Of a DNA stretch of 64,000 bases, positions 34,018-44,529 are shown piece after piece. Location of the stretch: positions 42,744,039 to 42,808,038 of the forward strand of contig OX465282.1 in NCBI GenBank assembly GCA_949987705.1, written 5' to 3'. Position numbers and translations under genes: made by a program. Each line of letters opens with the position of its first letter. Position 1 is the stretch's first letter. The DNA comes from Thereva unica. Lineage: Eukaryota > Arthropoda > Insecta > Diptera > Therevidae. Under the pieces are notes generated by a model, which was given only the letters and a program-made list of their open reading frames with translations, was not told the origin of the DNA and searched no databases.

Positions 34018-34429
34018 GTGGCCAGGTCACCAACCAATGTAGAGCTGCGGTCGCATGATGACGACGCCTGCGGGCCCGCTTTCCCACCCTGACTAGCCGC
34101 CGATACTGAGGCTCCGAGATTCCTCTGCATCGTAATGCACTTACGTGCGTCGGCCATGACGGCATGCAAGCCGTAATCCAGGGACTTTGCCGGATAACGG
34201 GCATACTCCGTTGCCCGCCGTCACCGCGAGGAGGTGCCCTGGATGCAGACGCACGAAAGGGTATACCGAAAGAAAACTTGGAATGCCAGCACTCCGACTG
34301 CATATGTACATACCGTACCATACAATTAACGTAATGTACAACAATTACGTCATTGTGTTATATGATTATGAGGTTTTAGAGCCATACGGTTAGCAGTTTA
34401 AACAAATACAGCAAATTTAAGGGTATATT
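34018..34429. other. GC-rich non-coding flank
   Basis: GC-rich compared with the surroundings up to about 34265. No protein family recognised on either strand. Confidence 0.4.
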
Positions 34430-34494
34430 TTAAGGTTATGGCCGAACCCAGATGTGCTGGAATAAAAATGACCCCGGATTCTCGATTCAGCGAC
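34430..34494 (+). repeat. Dispersed repeat encoding AGIKMTPDS tag
   Basis: One frame gives RCAGIKMTPDSRFSD. Its reverse complement resembles 26490-26530 (gtcgctgaatc, gccataacctcaaaatat), and its peptide resembles the tail of the ORF at 26692-27648. Downstream it is cut by satellite copy 4. Confidence 0.7.
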
Positions 34495-35494
34495 GTAAGT
34501 GATTTTTGTACCTGCATGATATCGCCCGAACCACGAAAGATATTGACTTACTTGAGGTGCCGTTCGAAGCGTATTAGCGAAAATATAATCTGAAAAGATT
34601 TTTATAATATTCGGTCCAGCGGTTTTTTGGTTTAAATGCACGATATCGCGCGAACTATAAAAGATATCGACTTAGTTGACGTGCCGTTCGAAGAGTATTA
34701 ACCAAAATATGATCTGAAACGATTTTCATAAAATTCGGTCCAGCCGTTTTTTTGTTTAAGCGGCGTAAGTGATTTTTGTACCTGCACGATATCGCCCGAA
34801 CCACGAAAGATATTGACTTACTTGAGGTGCCGTTCGAAGCGTATTAGCGAAAATATAATCTGAAAAGATTTTTATAATATTCGGTCCAGCGGTTTTTTGG
34901 TTTAAATGACTTAAGTGATTTTTGTACCTGCACGATATCGCGCGAACTATAAAAGATATCGACTTAGTTGACGTGCCGTTCGAAGAGTATTAACCAAAAT
35001 ATGATCTGAAAAGATTTTCATAAAATTCGGTCCAGCCGTTTTTTTGTTTAAGCGGCGTAAGTGATTTTTGTACCTGCACGATATCGCCCGAACCACGAAA
35101 GATATTGACTTACTTGAGGTGCCGTTCGAAGCGTATTAGCGAAAATATAATCTGAAAAGATTTTTATAATATTCGGTCCAGCGGTTTTTGGTTTAAATGA
35201 CTTAAGTGATTTTTGTACCTGCACGATACCGCGCGAACTAAAAACTATATCGACTTCATTGAGGTGCCGAAAAACATTAATACATCAATTTTATATACAT
35301 TTTCGTCATCCTAATCTTGTAAGTGCGCACATTTAGTTTGACATTTTAACGAAAATATTGATAAACAATTGTGACAAATTCTATATTGCCTATTGTTCAT
35401 TTATTATTAAAATATCCAATCATATATTCAACATCCATCATACTGGGAAGTTGATCGTGTGGACCGAAAGGGTCGAACCCACATCCCAACTAGT
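34495..35494 (+). repeat. Satellite-carrying dispersed element, copy 4
   Basis: Anchors gatttttgtacc lie at 34501, 34771, 34917, 35063 and 35208, a 145-146-bp period, with a ~22-bp deletion in the second monomer. Monomers alternate A, B, A, B, A, B as in copy 1. The 3' tail (catcatactgggaagttgat … cccaactagtt) is shared with copy 1. The (GT)n lead end is missing. Confidence 0.9.
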
Positions 35495-37900
35495 TTTCCT
35501 ATGAGCCTATCGCAACTACCAAAGGCCTTTGATCTACCGGCAGTGTATAAAAAAGGGTACTTCCCGCACCTATTTAACACACTCGAGAATAAGAACTATA
35601 TTGGGAAATTACCGGCTGTAGAATATTACAGTTCCGACTCAATGAAAACTGAAGATCGTGATAGGTTCCTCAAATGGTACGAGGAACATAAAAATGAAGA
35701 CTTTGATATGCAGCGTGATATGTAGACTATTGCATTAGCGACGTACAGATTTTGACAGAGGCATGCTTAAAATTTAGAAAATTAATGCTAGTAGAATGCA
35801 AAGTTGATACATTTGTTGAGGCGACAACTATTGCCTCTGCATGCAATTTATTTTTTCGGCGCAATTTTCTTATACTATTGGTATTATTCCAAGAAAGGGA
35901 TATAGATATGCCGATAATCAGTCAGCAATAGCGATTCAGTGGCTAATATCTGAGAAAAAACGCAGAGGAATTAATATTACACATGCTGCCAAACAAAGAG
36001 AAGTTGTTCTGAAAGGAGTAAAAGTAGATGGCTATTGTGCAGAGTCTAATCAAATTTTTGAATTCCATGGTTGCTATTACAATGGACACCCCTCATGTTT
36101 GAAACATAACCGTGATCAACCTCTTCATGATGACCCAAGCGATACTCTAAATCAACGATATGAAGTAACAACGGCAAAGGCGGAGCGCTTACGATTCCAG
36201 GGATACGAGGTCATTGAGATGTGGGAGTGTGATTTTCTCAGACTGATGGAATTCAAGCTTTAAGAGACCATCCTTTACTGGTACATTCACCTTTAAATCC
36301 TAGAGATGCTTTTTATGGAGGCCGAACAGGTAATGTCTATACACATTACGAATGCAAGCCAGGAGAAAAAATAAAATACATATATGTATGTTCATTGTAT
36401 CCATGGGTTTGCAAGTATGGAAAAATCCCAATCGGTCACCCTGAATTATATGTCGGAACAGATGCATGCTAAAAAGTTGATTTAAGTAAAATAGATGGTC
36501 TGCTCAAATGTAAAATGTTACCGCCCGAAGGAATGTTATAATCCCGTTCTACCGATTAGACAGAATAATAAATTAATGTTCCCCTTATATCATAGATGTA
36601 GCGAGGAGAAAAACCAACATCCTGAATGCACGCACACGGATGAGCAAAGAGCTCTGATTGGAACATGGGTAATTGACGAGGTAAAAACAGCTCTAAGTAG
36701 AGGCTACGAAATGCTGAATATATACGAAATATGGAGTTACAAAATTGAGGCGTACGACAAATCAAACCTTTCAGGTGGACTGTTTACTTCCATGATGAAT
36801 AAATTTATCAAGATGAAACAGCAGGCATCAGGGTGGCCCGGCAAATGCAATTCAGATGTAGAGGAAAAGAGGAAATACCTGGAGGAATTTCTACAAAATG
36901 AAGGTGTAAAACTGGAGTATTCAGAAGTTAATAAAAATCCTGGACTAAGATCATTAGCCAAGTTAATATTAAACTCCTTTTGGGGAAAATTTGGACAGCG
37001 AGAAAACCAACCGAAGACCAATATAATTAACTGCTCAGGAGAGTTGTATCAGTTTCTAATAAATCCGGCAGTAGAGGTACAATATCTTCTTCCAGTCAAT
37101 GAAGAAACGCTTATTGTAAACTGGAATTACAGAGAAGCTGCAGAATCTCTAGGAACAGTTAACGTTTCTATAGCATCTTATACAACCGCACAGGCACGGC
37201 TTAAGTTGTTTAGCTATTTGGAGCAGCTTGGAGAAAGAGTTTTATATTATGACACTGATTCTGTCATATATATTAGCAGAGAGAGAGAATACGATCCCCC
37301 AAATGGAGAATTCGTTGGAGATATGACCGATGAGTTAGAATGCTACGGTCCTGGCAGTTATATAAAAACTTTTACAAGGAGGCCCTAAAAATTATGCATA
37401 CGCAGTTTATAGCACAAGGGATAAATCCATTAAGGTACAGAGTAAAGTAAAGGGAATCTGTCTGAATTATGAAGCTTCGCAACATGTCAATTTAGATTCA
37501 ATTAAAAATATGATATTAAATGACAACGAGGAAGACCACATTCCTATCCTATCAAAAAATATTCGCCGCACAAAAGATCACGAGGTAGTAACAGTTCCGG
37601 AAATAAAAAATATAAGGTGACTTCAAATAAACGAAGATTTCTGGAAGATTTCAGCTCCCTACCATATGGGTTTAAAAGACAGAAAAGATGAGAAAATGTG
37701 TTTGTGAGACAACAACAGGGATAAATATATGAATTTGTCGCTGCTTATTATTTTGAACCATGCCAATTTAGAAGAATAAGATATATGAATAAGTGTCGTG
37801 GAGTAGGCCTAATGGGGATACCACATGATAAAAAAAGCGCACCAATAAACTCTACCCCAGGGGTTGGTGTGGAAATGAGTTCCATATTTGTTAAGATATA
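35495..37900 (+). pseudogene. polB: Polinton/Maverick family B DNA polymerase
   Basis: The protein-primed polymerase B of Polintons copies the element DNA. Recognisable parts in order: LPKAFDLPAVYKKGYFPHLF and YYSSDSM (exonuclease side, about 35510-35650), RYADNQSAIAIQWL, FEFHGCYYNGHPSC, YECKPGEKIKYI and SLYPWVCKYGKIPIGHP (motif A, 36370-36440), KLILNSFWGKFG (motif B, about 36962), YYDTDSVIYI (motif C, about 37245), then a C-terminal part. The catalytic Asp of motif A, normally three residues before SLYP's Ser, is Tyr (36383-36385). At least four frameshifts and several stops separate the pieces. The satellite element abuts its 5' side. Confidence 0.88.
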
Positions 37901-38040
37901 TAAGATATTAAAATATGTGTTTAAGAGTCATTTGATATTTTCTCCTGGATTGTTAAAGTCATGAATTCGGCAACTGTTCCCGACTAGAATTTAGCTGAGG
38001 AAAACCAGAACATATATCAGGTTTTCATCAAGACATCAAG

Positions 38041-38260
38041 TTTTCCTAGTCGGGACCTAGTCGGGACCTGATCAGGAAATCCTTATCTTATGATAATGAG
38101 GTTTTCCTAGTCGGGACCTGGTCGGGTCCTGATCAGGCAATCCTCATCTTATGATAATGAGGTTTTCCTAGTCGGGACCTGATCGGATCCTGATCAGGCA
38201 ATCCTCATCTTATGATAATGAAGTTTTCCTAGTCGAGACCTAGAGAGGTCCAGTTCATGA
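38041..38260. repeat. 61-bp tandem repeat, about 3.5 units
   Basis: ttttcctagtcgggacc starts units at 38041, 38102, 38163 and 38224. Each unit contains cctgatcagg and a tcttatgataatgagg end. Confidence 0.92.
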
Positions 38261-38281
38261 TATATATCATGAACTGGACCT
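38246..38281. repeat. 36-bp perfect palindrome
   Basis: aggtccagttcatgatat is followed by its exact reverse complement with no spacer. It lies where the 61-bp array turns round; 38280-38325 and 38345-38389 form a further inverted pair. Confidence 0.95.
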
Positions 38282-38644
38282 GACTTGTTCCCGACTAGGA
38301 AACATCTCATATTTTATTTTTTATATCATTAGGATATCCTATTTTATAAAAAATAAAGTATGAGATTTTTCCTTGTCGGGAACAAGTCAGGTCCTGATCA
38401 GGAAATCCTCATCTTTATGAAAAAATAAAGTACATGAGGTTTTCCTACTCGGGGCCTAGTCAGGTCCTGATCAGGAAATCATCATCATTACCATTACCTT
38501 TTTTATAAGGTCGAAAATCGAAAAGTACTCAAAGTTTTCGGAGAAGGCGCTTTTGTAAACCAAGAAAGAAGAAGGCGTAAATTCCATTTGTTTGTTTTAA
38601 AAATGACAAGTGACAGTTGCGAGTTTACCTCTCCTGTGAACAGA

Positions 38645-38970
38645 AGTGTGTTTGTGAAAACAATTGGATTTTGTGTTTTTTCATAAGTTTTGTGAAAAGA
38701 TTTTGTTTCAGTTTTTTAAGTTCGTTAAAAACGTTGGATTTTGTGTGTTTTTCACAAGTTGTGTGAAAAAATTTTGCTTTACTTCTTGAAGTTGGTTGAA
38801 AACATTGGGTTTTGTGTGTTTTTCATAAGTTCTGTGAAACAATTATGTCAAATATTTGGTTCTCAGTTTTTTAATACAGCTTGGTGAAAATATTGGATTT
38901 TGCGTTGTTGAAACAATTTTGTTTTGAAGTTTTTAATACAGTTTGTGGAAAGAATTGGATTTTGTGTTTT
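38645..38970. repeat. Degenerate ~80-bp tandem repeat upstream of a small gene
   Basis: Phrases ttggattttgtgtttt, ataagttttgtgaaa and attttgttt return about every 60-90 bp, four to five times, up to the start codon at 38993. Confidence 0.75.
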
Positions 38971-38992
38971 TAATAAGTGCAAAGTGCCGAAA

Positions 38993-39625
38993 ATGTCAAG
39001 AAATCATCGAGCGTGTACAATCCGTGAACTTAATCGGCAAAGAGTGCGCCGACATCGTACAGCTTTAAATACAAGAATCAGGTTCTGATAAGGCATTTCT
39101 GATCAGGTCCAGGTCAAGCATTCCTGATCAGGTCCTGATCGGGCATTCCTGATCAGGTCCTGATCAGGCATTCCTGATCAGGTCCAGGTCAGGCATTCCT
39201 GATCAGGTCCTGATCGGGCATTCCTGATCAGGTCCTGATCAGGCATTCCTGATCAGGTCCTGATACGTTATCTGCATTACATGCCTTGCACTTTCCTGAT
39301 CAGGCATGCCTGATCAGGTCCTGACCATGTTCAGCAAAAAATTTCTAGTCGGGTTATTTTGGATATACAATTTGTCAGTGGAGTAAATGGTCAGCTGTTT
39401 GCTAAAGAGATGGTAGTCTTACAACACGGATTACTTTTACCGAGCTTATACTACTTTAAGCCGTATAGTGAATTGATACCAAGAGCTCGTTGGCAGGATG
39501 ATTTCAACTTTAGCAAAATAAATGGATTAAGATGGAATGGTGGAAATATTGATTACAACGAATTACCCAACCTATTGACGAATTATTCAAATTTAACAAT
39601 TTATGTGAAAGGATTGGAAAATTAG
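38993..39625 (+). CDS. Small two-exon gene, minisatellite intron, unknown TE-associated family
   Basis: Exon 1 (38993-39081) starts MSRNHRACTIRELNRQRVRR, a very basic segment. The donor is ATCAG|gttctg and the acceptor atttctag|TCGGG at 39348. Joining them keeps the frame and gives SRVILDIQFVSGVNGQLFAK, about 121 residues to the TAG-ended frame at 39625. The 267-bp intron is almost entirely the 25-bp CCTGATCAGG array. The protein's middle (VILDIQ, FAKEMVVL, LTIYVKGLEN) resembles multi-copy arthropod ORFs I know only as uncharacterised. Past the stop, an out-of-frame piece with HRKSPTLRCAVQNC suggests that a longer C-terminus once existed. The splice junction is inferred, not shown. Confidence 0.5.
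39085..39325. repeat. 25-bp palindromic CCTGATCAGG minisatellite with 75-bp higher order
   Basis: Units read cctgatcaggt plus one of three variants (ccaggtcaggcatt, cctgatcgggcatt, cctgatcaggcatt), and the three variants follow each other in the same order twice. The same palindrome is part of the 61-bp repeat at 38041. Confidence 0.92.
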
Positions 39626-39831
39626 AAATTTATCCGGAAATACCTCTCTGAAGCGAAAATAATCCAGCTGGAAATACCAAACTAAGTTACTTGGAAAACT
39701 TTGAGAGTTTCTGTATGATACATCGAAAGTCACCTACTCTCCGATGCGCCGTTCAAAATTGTGTTAATATATATTTATATATGTTAGTGAATAAATTTTT
39801 TAAATAAAAGATATCTTTAGTTTTATTTTAT

Positions 39832-40379
39832 TTATTTGCATTCAAAATTTATCGTATCAAAAACAAGATTTGCAATACAGTACAACGGTATTTCATAAAA
39901 AAGTCGAGAATAATTTAAGTGTACATAAGATGTTCGACTTGGAATAAAAAAATCTTCACATGCTAATGTTAAAACATTTTTTTCTTTACATTTTTCAACA
40001 TATTTTCTGTAACATTCTTTCACCTATCCGCAGCATTGTTATTGTGGTACATAGCGATGTTTAAAAATTTCAGCATTTCAAATAGTTTACAAAGTTCAGC
40101 CTGTCTTAAGGTGATGCTGCCACTGCCAACGGGGATTTTGTGTTCTTTTTGCAGCTTTGATTTGCTGGAGATGTACTTTCCATTTTGGTTTCTAAAGCGC
40201 TAAGATAGCTGTAGATTGTTGTCCATTCAGAATAAGATACTGATATAGGTATGAGTCCGTGGCGATGAAACACTTTTTTTGCCTCAAATGATGACGGGTC
40301 AAATCCAAGAATTATTTTCCGGTTATGACAATTCTCCTTTATCACCAGTGGTCCTTTGTCTCTTACGTGATGGCTCCAT
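39832..40379 (-). pseudogene. Decayed Polinton-associated ORFs
   Basis: The minus strand has a possible start MEPSRKRQRTTGDKGELS (about 40373), an overlapping frame VIKENCHNRKIILGFDPSSF and SYSEWTTIYSYLSALETK, and further left MKECYRKYVEKCKEKN and YEIPLYCIANLVFD. Frames shift between them. They lie on the same strand as, and downstream of, the Polinton-type protease, so they are probably remnants of the same element. No function assigned. Confidence 0.4.
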
Positions 40380-40464
40380 GCTACTCAATTTAAACTTACA
40401 CACTGAATATTAACATCTTCTGTTTGAGGTTTTTATAGCCCTGACCTCTGCTTTGCATGATTGG

Positions 40465-40905
40465 TTACAGAAATCTCCACCACTTTGTGAAATATTCTTT
40501 ATATAAATTAATAATTTTATTATCATTTAAACTGAAATCGCTCGAGGCGAATTCTTTTAAAAAAGTTTTCAAGTTCTTTCCCCTGCATCGTGAATATAGA
40601 AATACACAGCAATAATGTCCGCAAGTTGCTGAAAATCGGCCTTGCAATCGTTTTTTATTATTCAAAAAATTCTTTGAATTATTTAATAGAAATCTTTGAA
40701 AATATTTATTGGTGCGATAGATACCTTCCAAATAAGTCAAAGTACACTGCCCAGCCTTGTTTAGGGAAATAAAATGCAACCCAGTGAGTTCCGCCTTTAT
40801 GTGCTGGATCTGTATTAGCTATAACGCATGCTGGTTTTTTAATTTTTTGTGGTAAATGGCTGCATGGGAAGACTCCCCTAAATAATTTGTTTGTTACGCG
40901 ATTAT
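40465..40905 (-). pseudogene. Polinton adenain-like cysteine protease
   Basis: On the minus strand, after a His-containing segment with DPAHKGGTHWVAFYFPKQ-like residues spread over two frames (about 40770-40830), comes NKYFQRFLLNNSKNFLNNKK and then TCGHYCCVFLYSRCRGK. The latter contains the cysteine nucleophile region; GxYCCxY is typical. It ends SLNDNKIINLYKEYFTKWW. The family processes capsid proteins in adenoviruses and is encoded by Polintons. A frameshift separates the His and Cys parts, so it is not functional. Confidence 0.72.
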
Positions 40906-40908
40906 TTG

Positions 40909-41292
40909 TTAATGCAGTTGCAATCTCGATCGTGCTCGTTCACAGGTAAATACTGCTTCTAGGTCAATGACACTGGTGAGAGATGTAACATAGTTATTTA
41001 TAAACTCCTTGGTTGGTGCACCACGAACAAAGATTGTCTTAAATTTCGCCAGAGTTTTTATAAGGTTTTCATCTATCCGTTTTAGTTCAAGGTTACCAAA
41101 TTTAGTTGATTGTTGTTGCTCGTAGCATTCTGTAGTAGATGTTGGATATTTAAAAATTAATTCCTTCGCAAACGTTTTATTTTGCGCAGTGAATCCAGCG
41201 AAAGACACTTTTTTAAAGAATGTATATTTACCCCCGCAAAAGTATTCCACATTAATTAAACAGCTCATTGTTACCGTAATAAACCAATTCAC
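40909..41292 (-). CDS. Small conserved Polinton-neighbour protein
   Basis: A 127-residue ORF: CLINVEYFCGGKYTFFKKVS, then TAQNKTFAKELIFKYP, a middle ending LELKRIDENLIKTLAKFK, and TIFVRGAPTKEFINNYV, VIDLEAVF. The pattern of a hydrophobic strand ending in an acidic residue, a KE pair, then (I/V)xVRG and a second D/E strand parallels the protein at 38993-39625. I infer a shared, possibly nuclease-like fold, with weak support. Its 5' end lies in the first unit of the 699-bp duplication. The start codon is not certain. Confidence 0.45.
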   Translation of the reverse strand: MNWFITVTMSCLINVEYFCGGKYTFFKKVSFAGFTAQNKTFAKELIFKYPTSTTECYEQQQSTKFGNLELKRIDENLIKTLAKFKTIFVRGAPTKEFINNYVTSLTSVIDLEAVFTCERARSRLQLH

Positions 41293-41308
41293 GAACTAAC
41301 ACCAACTT

Positions 41309-41773
41309 GGGTGCCTCGGTGGTCTAGGGGTAAGGTGCTTGACTATCACCCCAGAGGTCCCGGGTTCGATTCCCGGCCAGCCCCACGGTCCCTCGCTTTT
41401 CCACTTTCCAACCTACATAAGTTTCCTTCTCACTTCTTCCCTCTTTATATTCCTGATTCCTCCTGTCATAGCCTTCCCTAGTCCTTTCCGCCTCCCCCAA
41501 GAGCGCATGTCATCGGTTGGTTGATGAGATTCAACTCGTTTCAAGAGGCATAACACCTCAGCGAGTTGTTTCTCGATGTCCCGATGTCAAAGTCGCTATA
41601 GTAATGGTTGGGAGTAGGTGGACTAAAAAATATCTCGGGTAGGTTGTGGCAGCTCCTTCCTCCCCGATTAGAGCTGCTGTTCGACATTGCCCTCTATACG
41701 TAGAAAATGGATTGTCGACAGTATAAAGGGTCTTTCCTGAGACTCTAGTCTTTCACATAAGAAAAAAAAACAG
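41309..41773 (+). mobile_element. tRNA-headed SINE, copy 1
   Basis: The head has pol III A-box-like tggtctaggggtaaggtgc and B-box ggttcgattcc with a good T-arm (ccggg … cccgg). The body (cctgattcctcctgtcatag, cagcgagttgtttctcgatg) ends in a short A run. The anticodon arm does not pair, so this is not a tRNA gene. Confidence 0.85.
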
Positions 41774-42006
41774 CTGGAACATATCGTAGTCTCCTTATAT
41801 AGATTTATAAATTTGTGTAAACATTTCGATCCTTGTCAATTTCAATGCCTTCATCGTATTCAGCATATACAATACATGTCACACTGTTTTTTAACGCATC
41901 TCTAAATTTTCCTTCAACTCGTACTGTTCCCTGATTTAGTAAATTGCCGCAAGTCAATTCAGCTCATTGTTACCGTAATAAACCAATTCACGAACTAACA
42001 CCAACT

Positions 42007-42476
42007 TGGGTGCCTCGGTGGTCTAGGGGTAAGGTGCTTGACTATCACCCCAGAGGTCCCGGGTTCGATTCCCGGCCAGGCCCCACGGTCCCTCGCCTTT
42101 TCCACTTTCCCACCTACATAAGTTTCCTTCTCACTTCTTCCCTCTTTATATTCCTGATTCCTCCTGTCATAGCCTTCCCTAGTCCTTTCCCCCTCCCCCA
42201 AAAGCGCATGTCATCGGTTGGTTGATGAGATTCAACTCGTTTCAAGAGGCATAACATCTCAGCGAGTTGTTTCTCGATGTCCCGATGTCAAAGTCGCTAT
42301 AGTAATGGTTGGGAGTAGGTGGACTAAAAAATATCTCGGGTAGGTTGTGGCAGCTCCTTCCTCCCCGACTAGAGCTGCTGTTCGACATTGCACTCTATAC
42401 GTAGAAAATGGATTGTCGACAGTATAAAGGGTCTTTCCTGAGACTCTAGTTTTTCACATAAGAAAAAAAAAAACAG
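42007..42476 (+). mobile_element. tRNA-headed SINE, copy 2 (by segmental duplication)
   Basis: Nearly the same sequence as copy 1, at the same place in the duplicated unit. Confidence 0.85.
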
Positions 42477-42499
42477 TTGGAACATATCTTAGTCTCCTT

Positions 42500-42815
42500 A
42501 TATAGATTTAAAAATTTGTGTAAACATTTCGATCCTTGTCAATTTCAATGCCTTCATCGTATTCAGCATATACAATACATGTCACACTGTTTTTAACGCA
42601 TCTCTAAATTTTCCTTCAACTCGTACTGTTCCCTGATTTAGTAAATTGCCGCAAGTCGCGTTATATGAATTGTCTGTTGTTAAATCGAACGCGAGAAGAA
42701 AACATCCCTTGTCAAATAATTTCTTGGATATTCTTGGAAAGTGTGAATGTGTTTGCGGGAATAGTGTAACTTTTAACTTCAAATAGCGTTTAATGATTGT
42801 GTACGTTTTGTCCAT
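42500..42815 (-). pseudogene. Polinton capsid-like protein, C-terminal part
   Basis: Minus strand: LKLKVTLFPQTHSHFPRISK, LLAFDLTTDNSYNA, NLLNQGTVRVEGKFRDAL, then in another frame NSVTCIVYAEYDEGIEID and KDRNVYTNF. This resembles the C-terminus of the jelly-roll capsid proteins of Polintons, which I recall sharing FDLT, a QGxxRxE strand and an IVYAE…EID ending. A 1-2 nt change in a T run near 42590 shifts the frame. The upstream part of the gene is absent: a LINE fragment lies at 42835. Confidence 0.6.
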
Positions 42816-42834
42816 AAGTTACGTCGTTTCGACC

Positions 42835-43433
42835 ACATTTCACCTCACTTGAACTCTGTTTTGGGCTGCTCTTTAAGTGATTATCGGGAGTATAGGCTCC
42901 TGCGACTTTTTCACGATATCCTTCACGAGCGCAAACCTCCTTACCTAAACCAGTTTATGCAACTTTCGCAATCCCTCAGAAATAATAATTTAACAATCCC
43001 GCGCTTTCGCTCGTTAATCGGTCAGCGTTCTTTCTTTGTCTTCGTTGCTCAGCTGTGGAACTCTCTACCTGTTGACATATGTACAACGTATCGACTCAAT
43101 GGGCATTTTCAAGAAGCGTCTTTTTGAATTTATTACTACTAGGGTAGATTGAGCATGAATATACAACTTGCTATTTTCTTCTTTGTATCATTTCTTTTTT
43201 TATATTTTTATCTAATTTTTTTTTATTTGTTTTCTGTTTTCATTTTCTTTTTTCTCTTTTTTTTCCTTTTGATGATTTTTATTTCTTGTTTGCCTTATTT
43301 AGTTAGTTTTATTTTTAAGTTCTTGCTTTAAGTTACCTTAATTTATGTCCAATTTTATTAATTAATGTACTAATTTATAAGATTATAATCTTTGTACATG
43401 TTATTAAATTGAATAAATAATAATAATAATAAT
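42835..43433 (+). mobile_element. 5'-truncated LINE, RT C-terminus and 3' UTR
   Basis: The translation (LLRLFHDILHERKPPYLNQF, TIPRFRSLIGQRSFFVFVAQ, LWNSLPVDI) is the conserved C-terminal end of Jockey/CR1-type ORF2. A T-rich 3' UTR and an (AAT)n tail at 43413-43433 follow. It joins the Polinton remnant to the hAT remnant. Confidence 0.82.
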
Positions 43434-44529
43434 TTTTTCTTGTGTTTTTCAGTAATACAAGCAGGTCATCAGCGTTGAGACAGCACAAGCAAGATCAACA
43501 CTTTTACCTTGTAGATAGAGAGTCAACGGATGAGTAAGAGAAAAAATGTCGTCGATTATAACCATGGAAACAAGAAATGCAGAACTCCTGATAGTTTGGT
43601 GATAGCTGAAAGCTTTTTTGGAAGTTTCACTATTTCCACATTCCTGAATTTTTTCCAAACTGTAACAAATTGGGGCGAGCATTTCCTTGAAGGTTATAAC
43701 AGCGTCGAGTCGTTCAATCCATCTGGTTTCACAGAATTTTTTCAATCGTTCTCTCTTTGTTGCGCAATCTAAAGATTCGATGAATTCTGCTAAAACAGCG
43801 TTTTGCAGAAGGTCTAAAGAAAAAATTATTGTTTTTATCGACCCATGGCAGTTCCTTATCAGAGGGACTGAACACGCCTCACCAACAGCTAAATTCAAAG
43901 AATTACTTGCGCAATGCACGTACAATGCAGAAGGATACTGTCCCATAACTACCTTAGCACAACCATTCCATTCTCCGTCACAGCTGCTCTATCGTAGCCT
44001 TGAGAGACCAGAAACTTTAAACAAATCTTCAATTGCTCACAAACCTTTAATAAAGACGATGCAAGCGTCCTCCCTCTAGCATCTTCCATGGGAATATATT
44101 TCAGAAAATCTTCTCGAATAATGATCCTTTCATCAATTTTTTCGGTGTATCGAAAGCATCTATGCCGCTTACATCAGTTGCTCCATCTGCTAGTATGGTG
44201 CAGCATTTGCTCTCGTTAATTTTTGATACCAGCTTATCAAGAATTATATTTCCGCAAATTTCGACTAATTCATTCTGAATTTGAGGACTTGTGTAACTGT
44301 TTTTCAATGTTTCTGTATGAAGCAAATGTTGTATTAACGTATTGTCTCCAGAGGCCACCCAAAATCGTAACAGAGATCTAAAGTTTCCATCGTTATGACA
44401 AGGAGTTTGTAATGTAATCGGGCCAGCATCACGATGGCCTCTCAAAGATATTTCTTGTCTGCCGATAAAGATGATTGTTTCCACGATTAATTTTAAGATG
44501 TCTCGGTTCCGTTGAATTTCAGCGCTTTA

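Larger units (their letters stand above)
41261..42657. repeat. 699-bp tandem duplication
   Basis: cagctcattgttaccgtaat begins both units (41261 and 41960), and both end gccgcaagtc. Each contains one SINE and the last ~100 bp of the capsid-like gene. Units differ at scattered sites and small indels in A or T runs, so the duplication came after the SINE insertion and is not very recent. Confidence 0.93.

Noticed and set aside
38041..39330. CRISPR-like regular repeats
   Set aside because: Repeats are contiguous tandem units without unique spacers, and the sequence is eukaryotic.
41309..41390. Possible tRNA gene
   Set aside because: A and B boxes and T-arm are good but the anticodon arm does not pair, and the body with A tail and three copies shows a SINE.
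43149..43331. Phe-rich 60-residue membrane-like ORF
   Set aside because: It lies in the T-rich 3' UTR of a LINE fragment; composition explains it.
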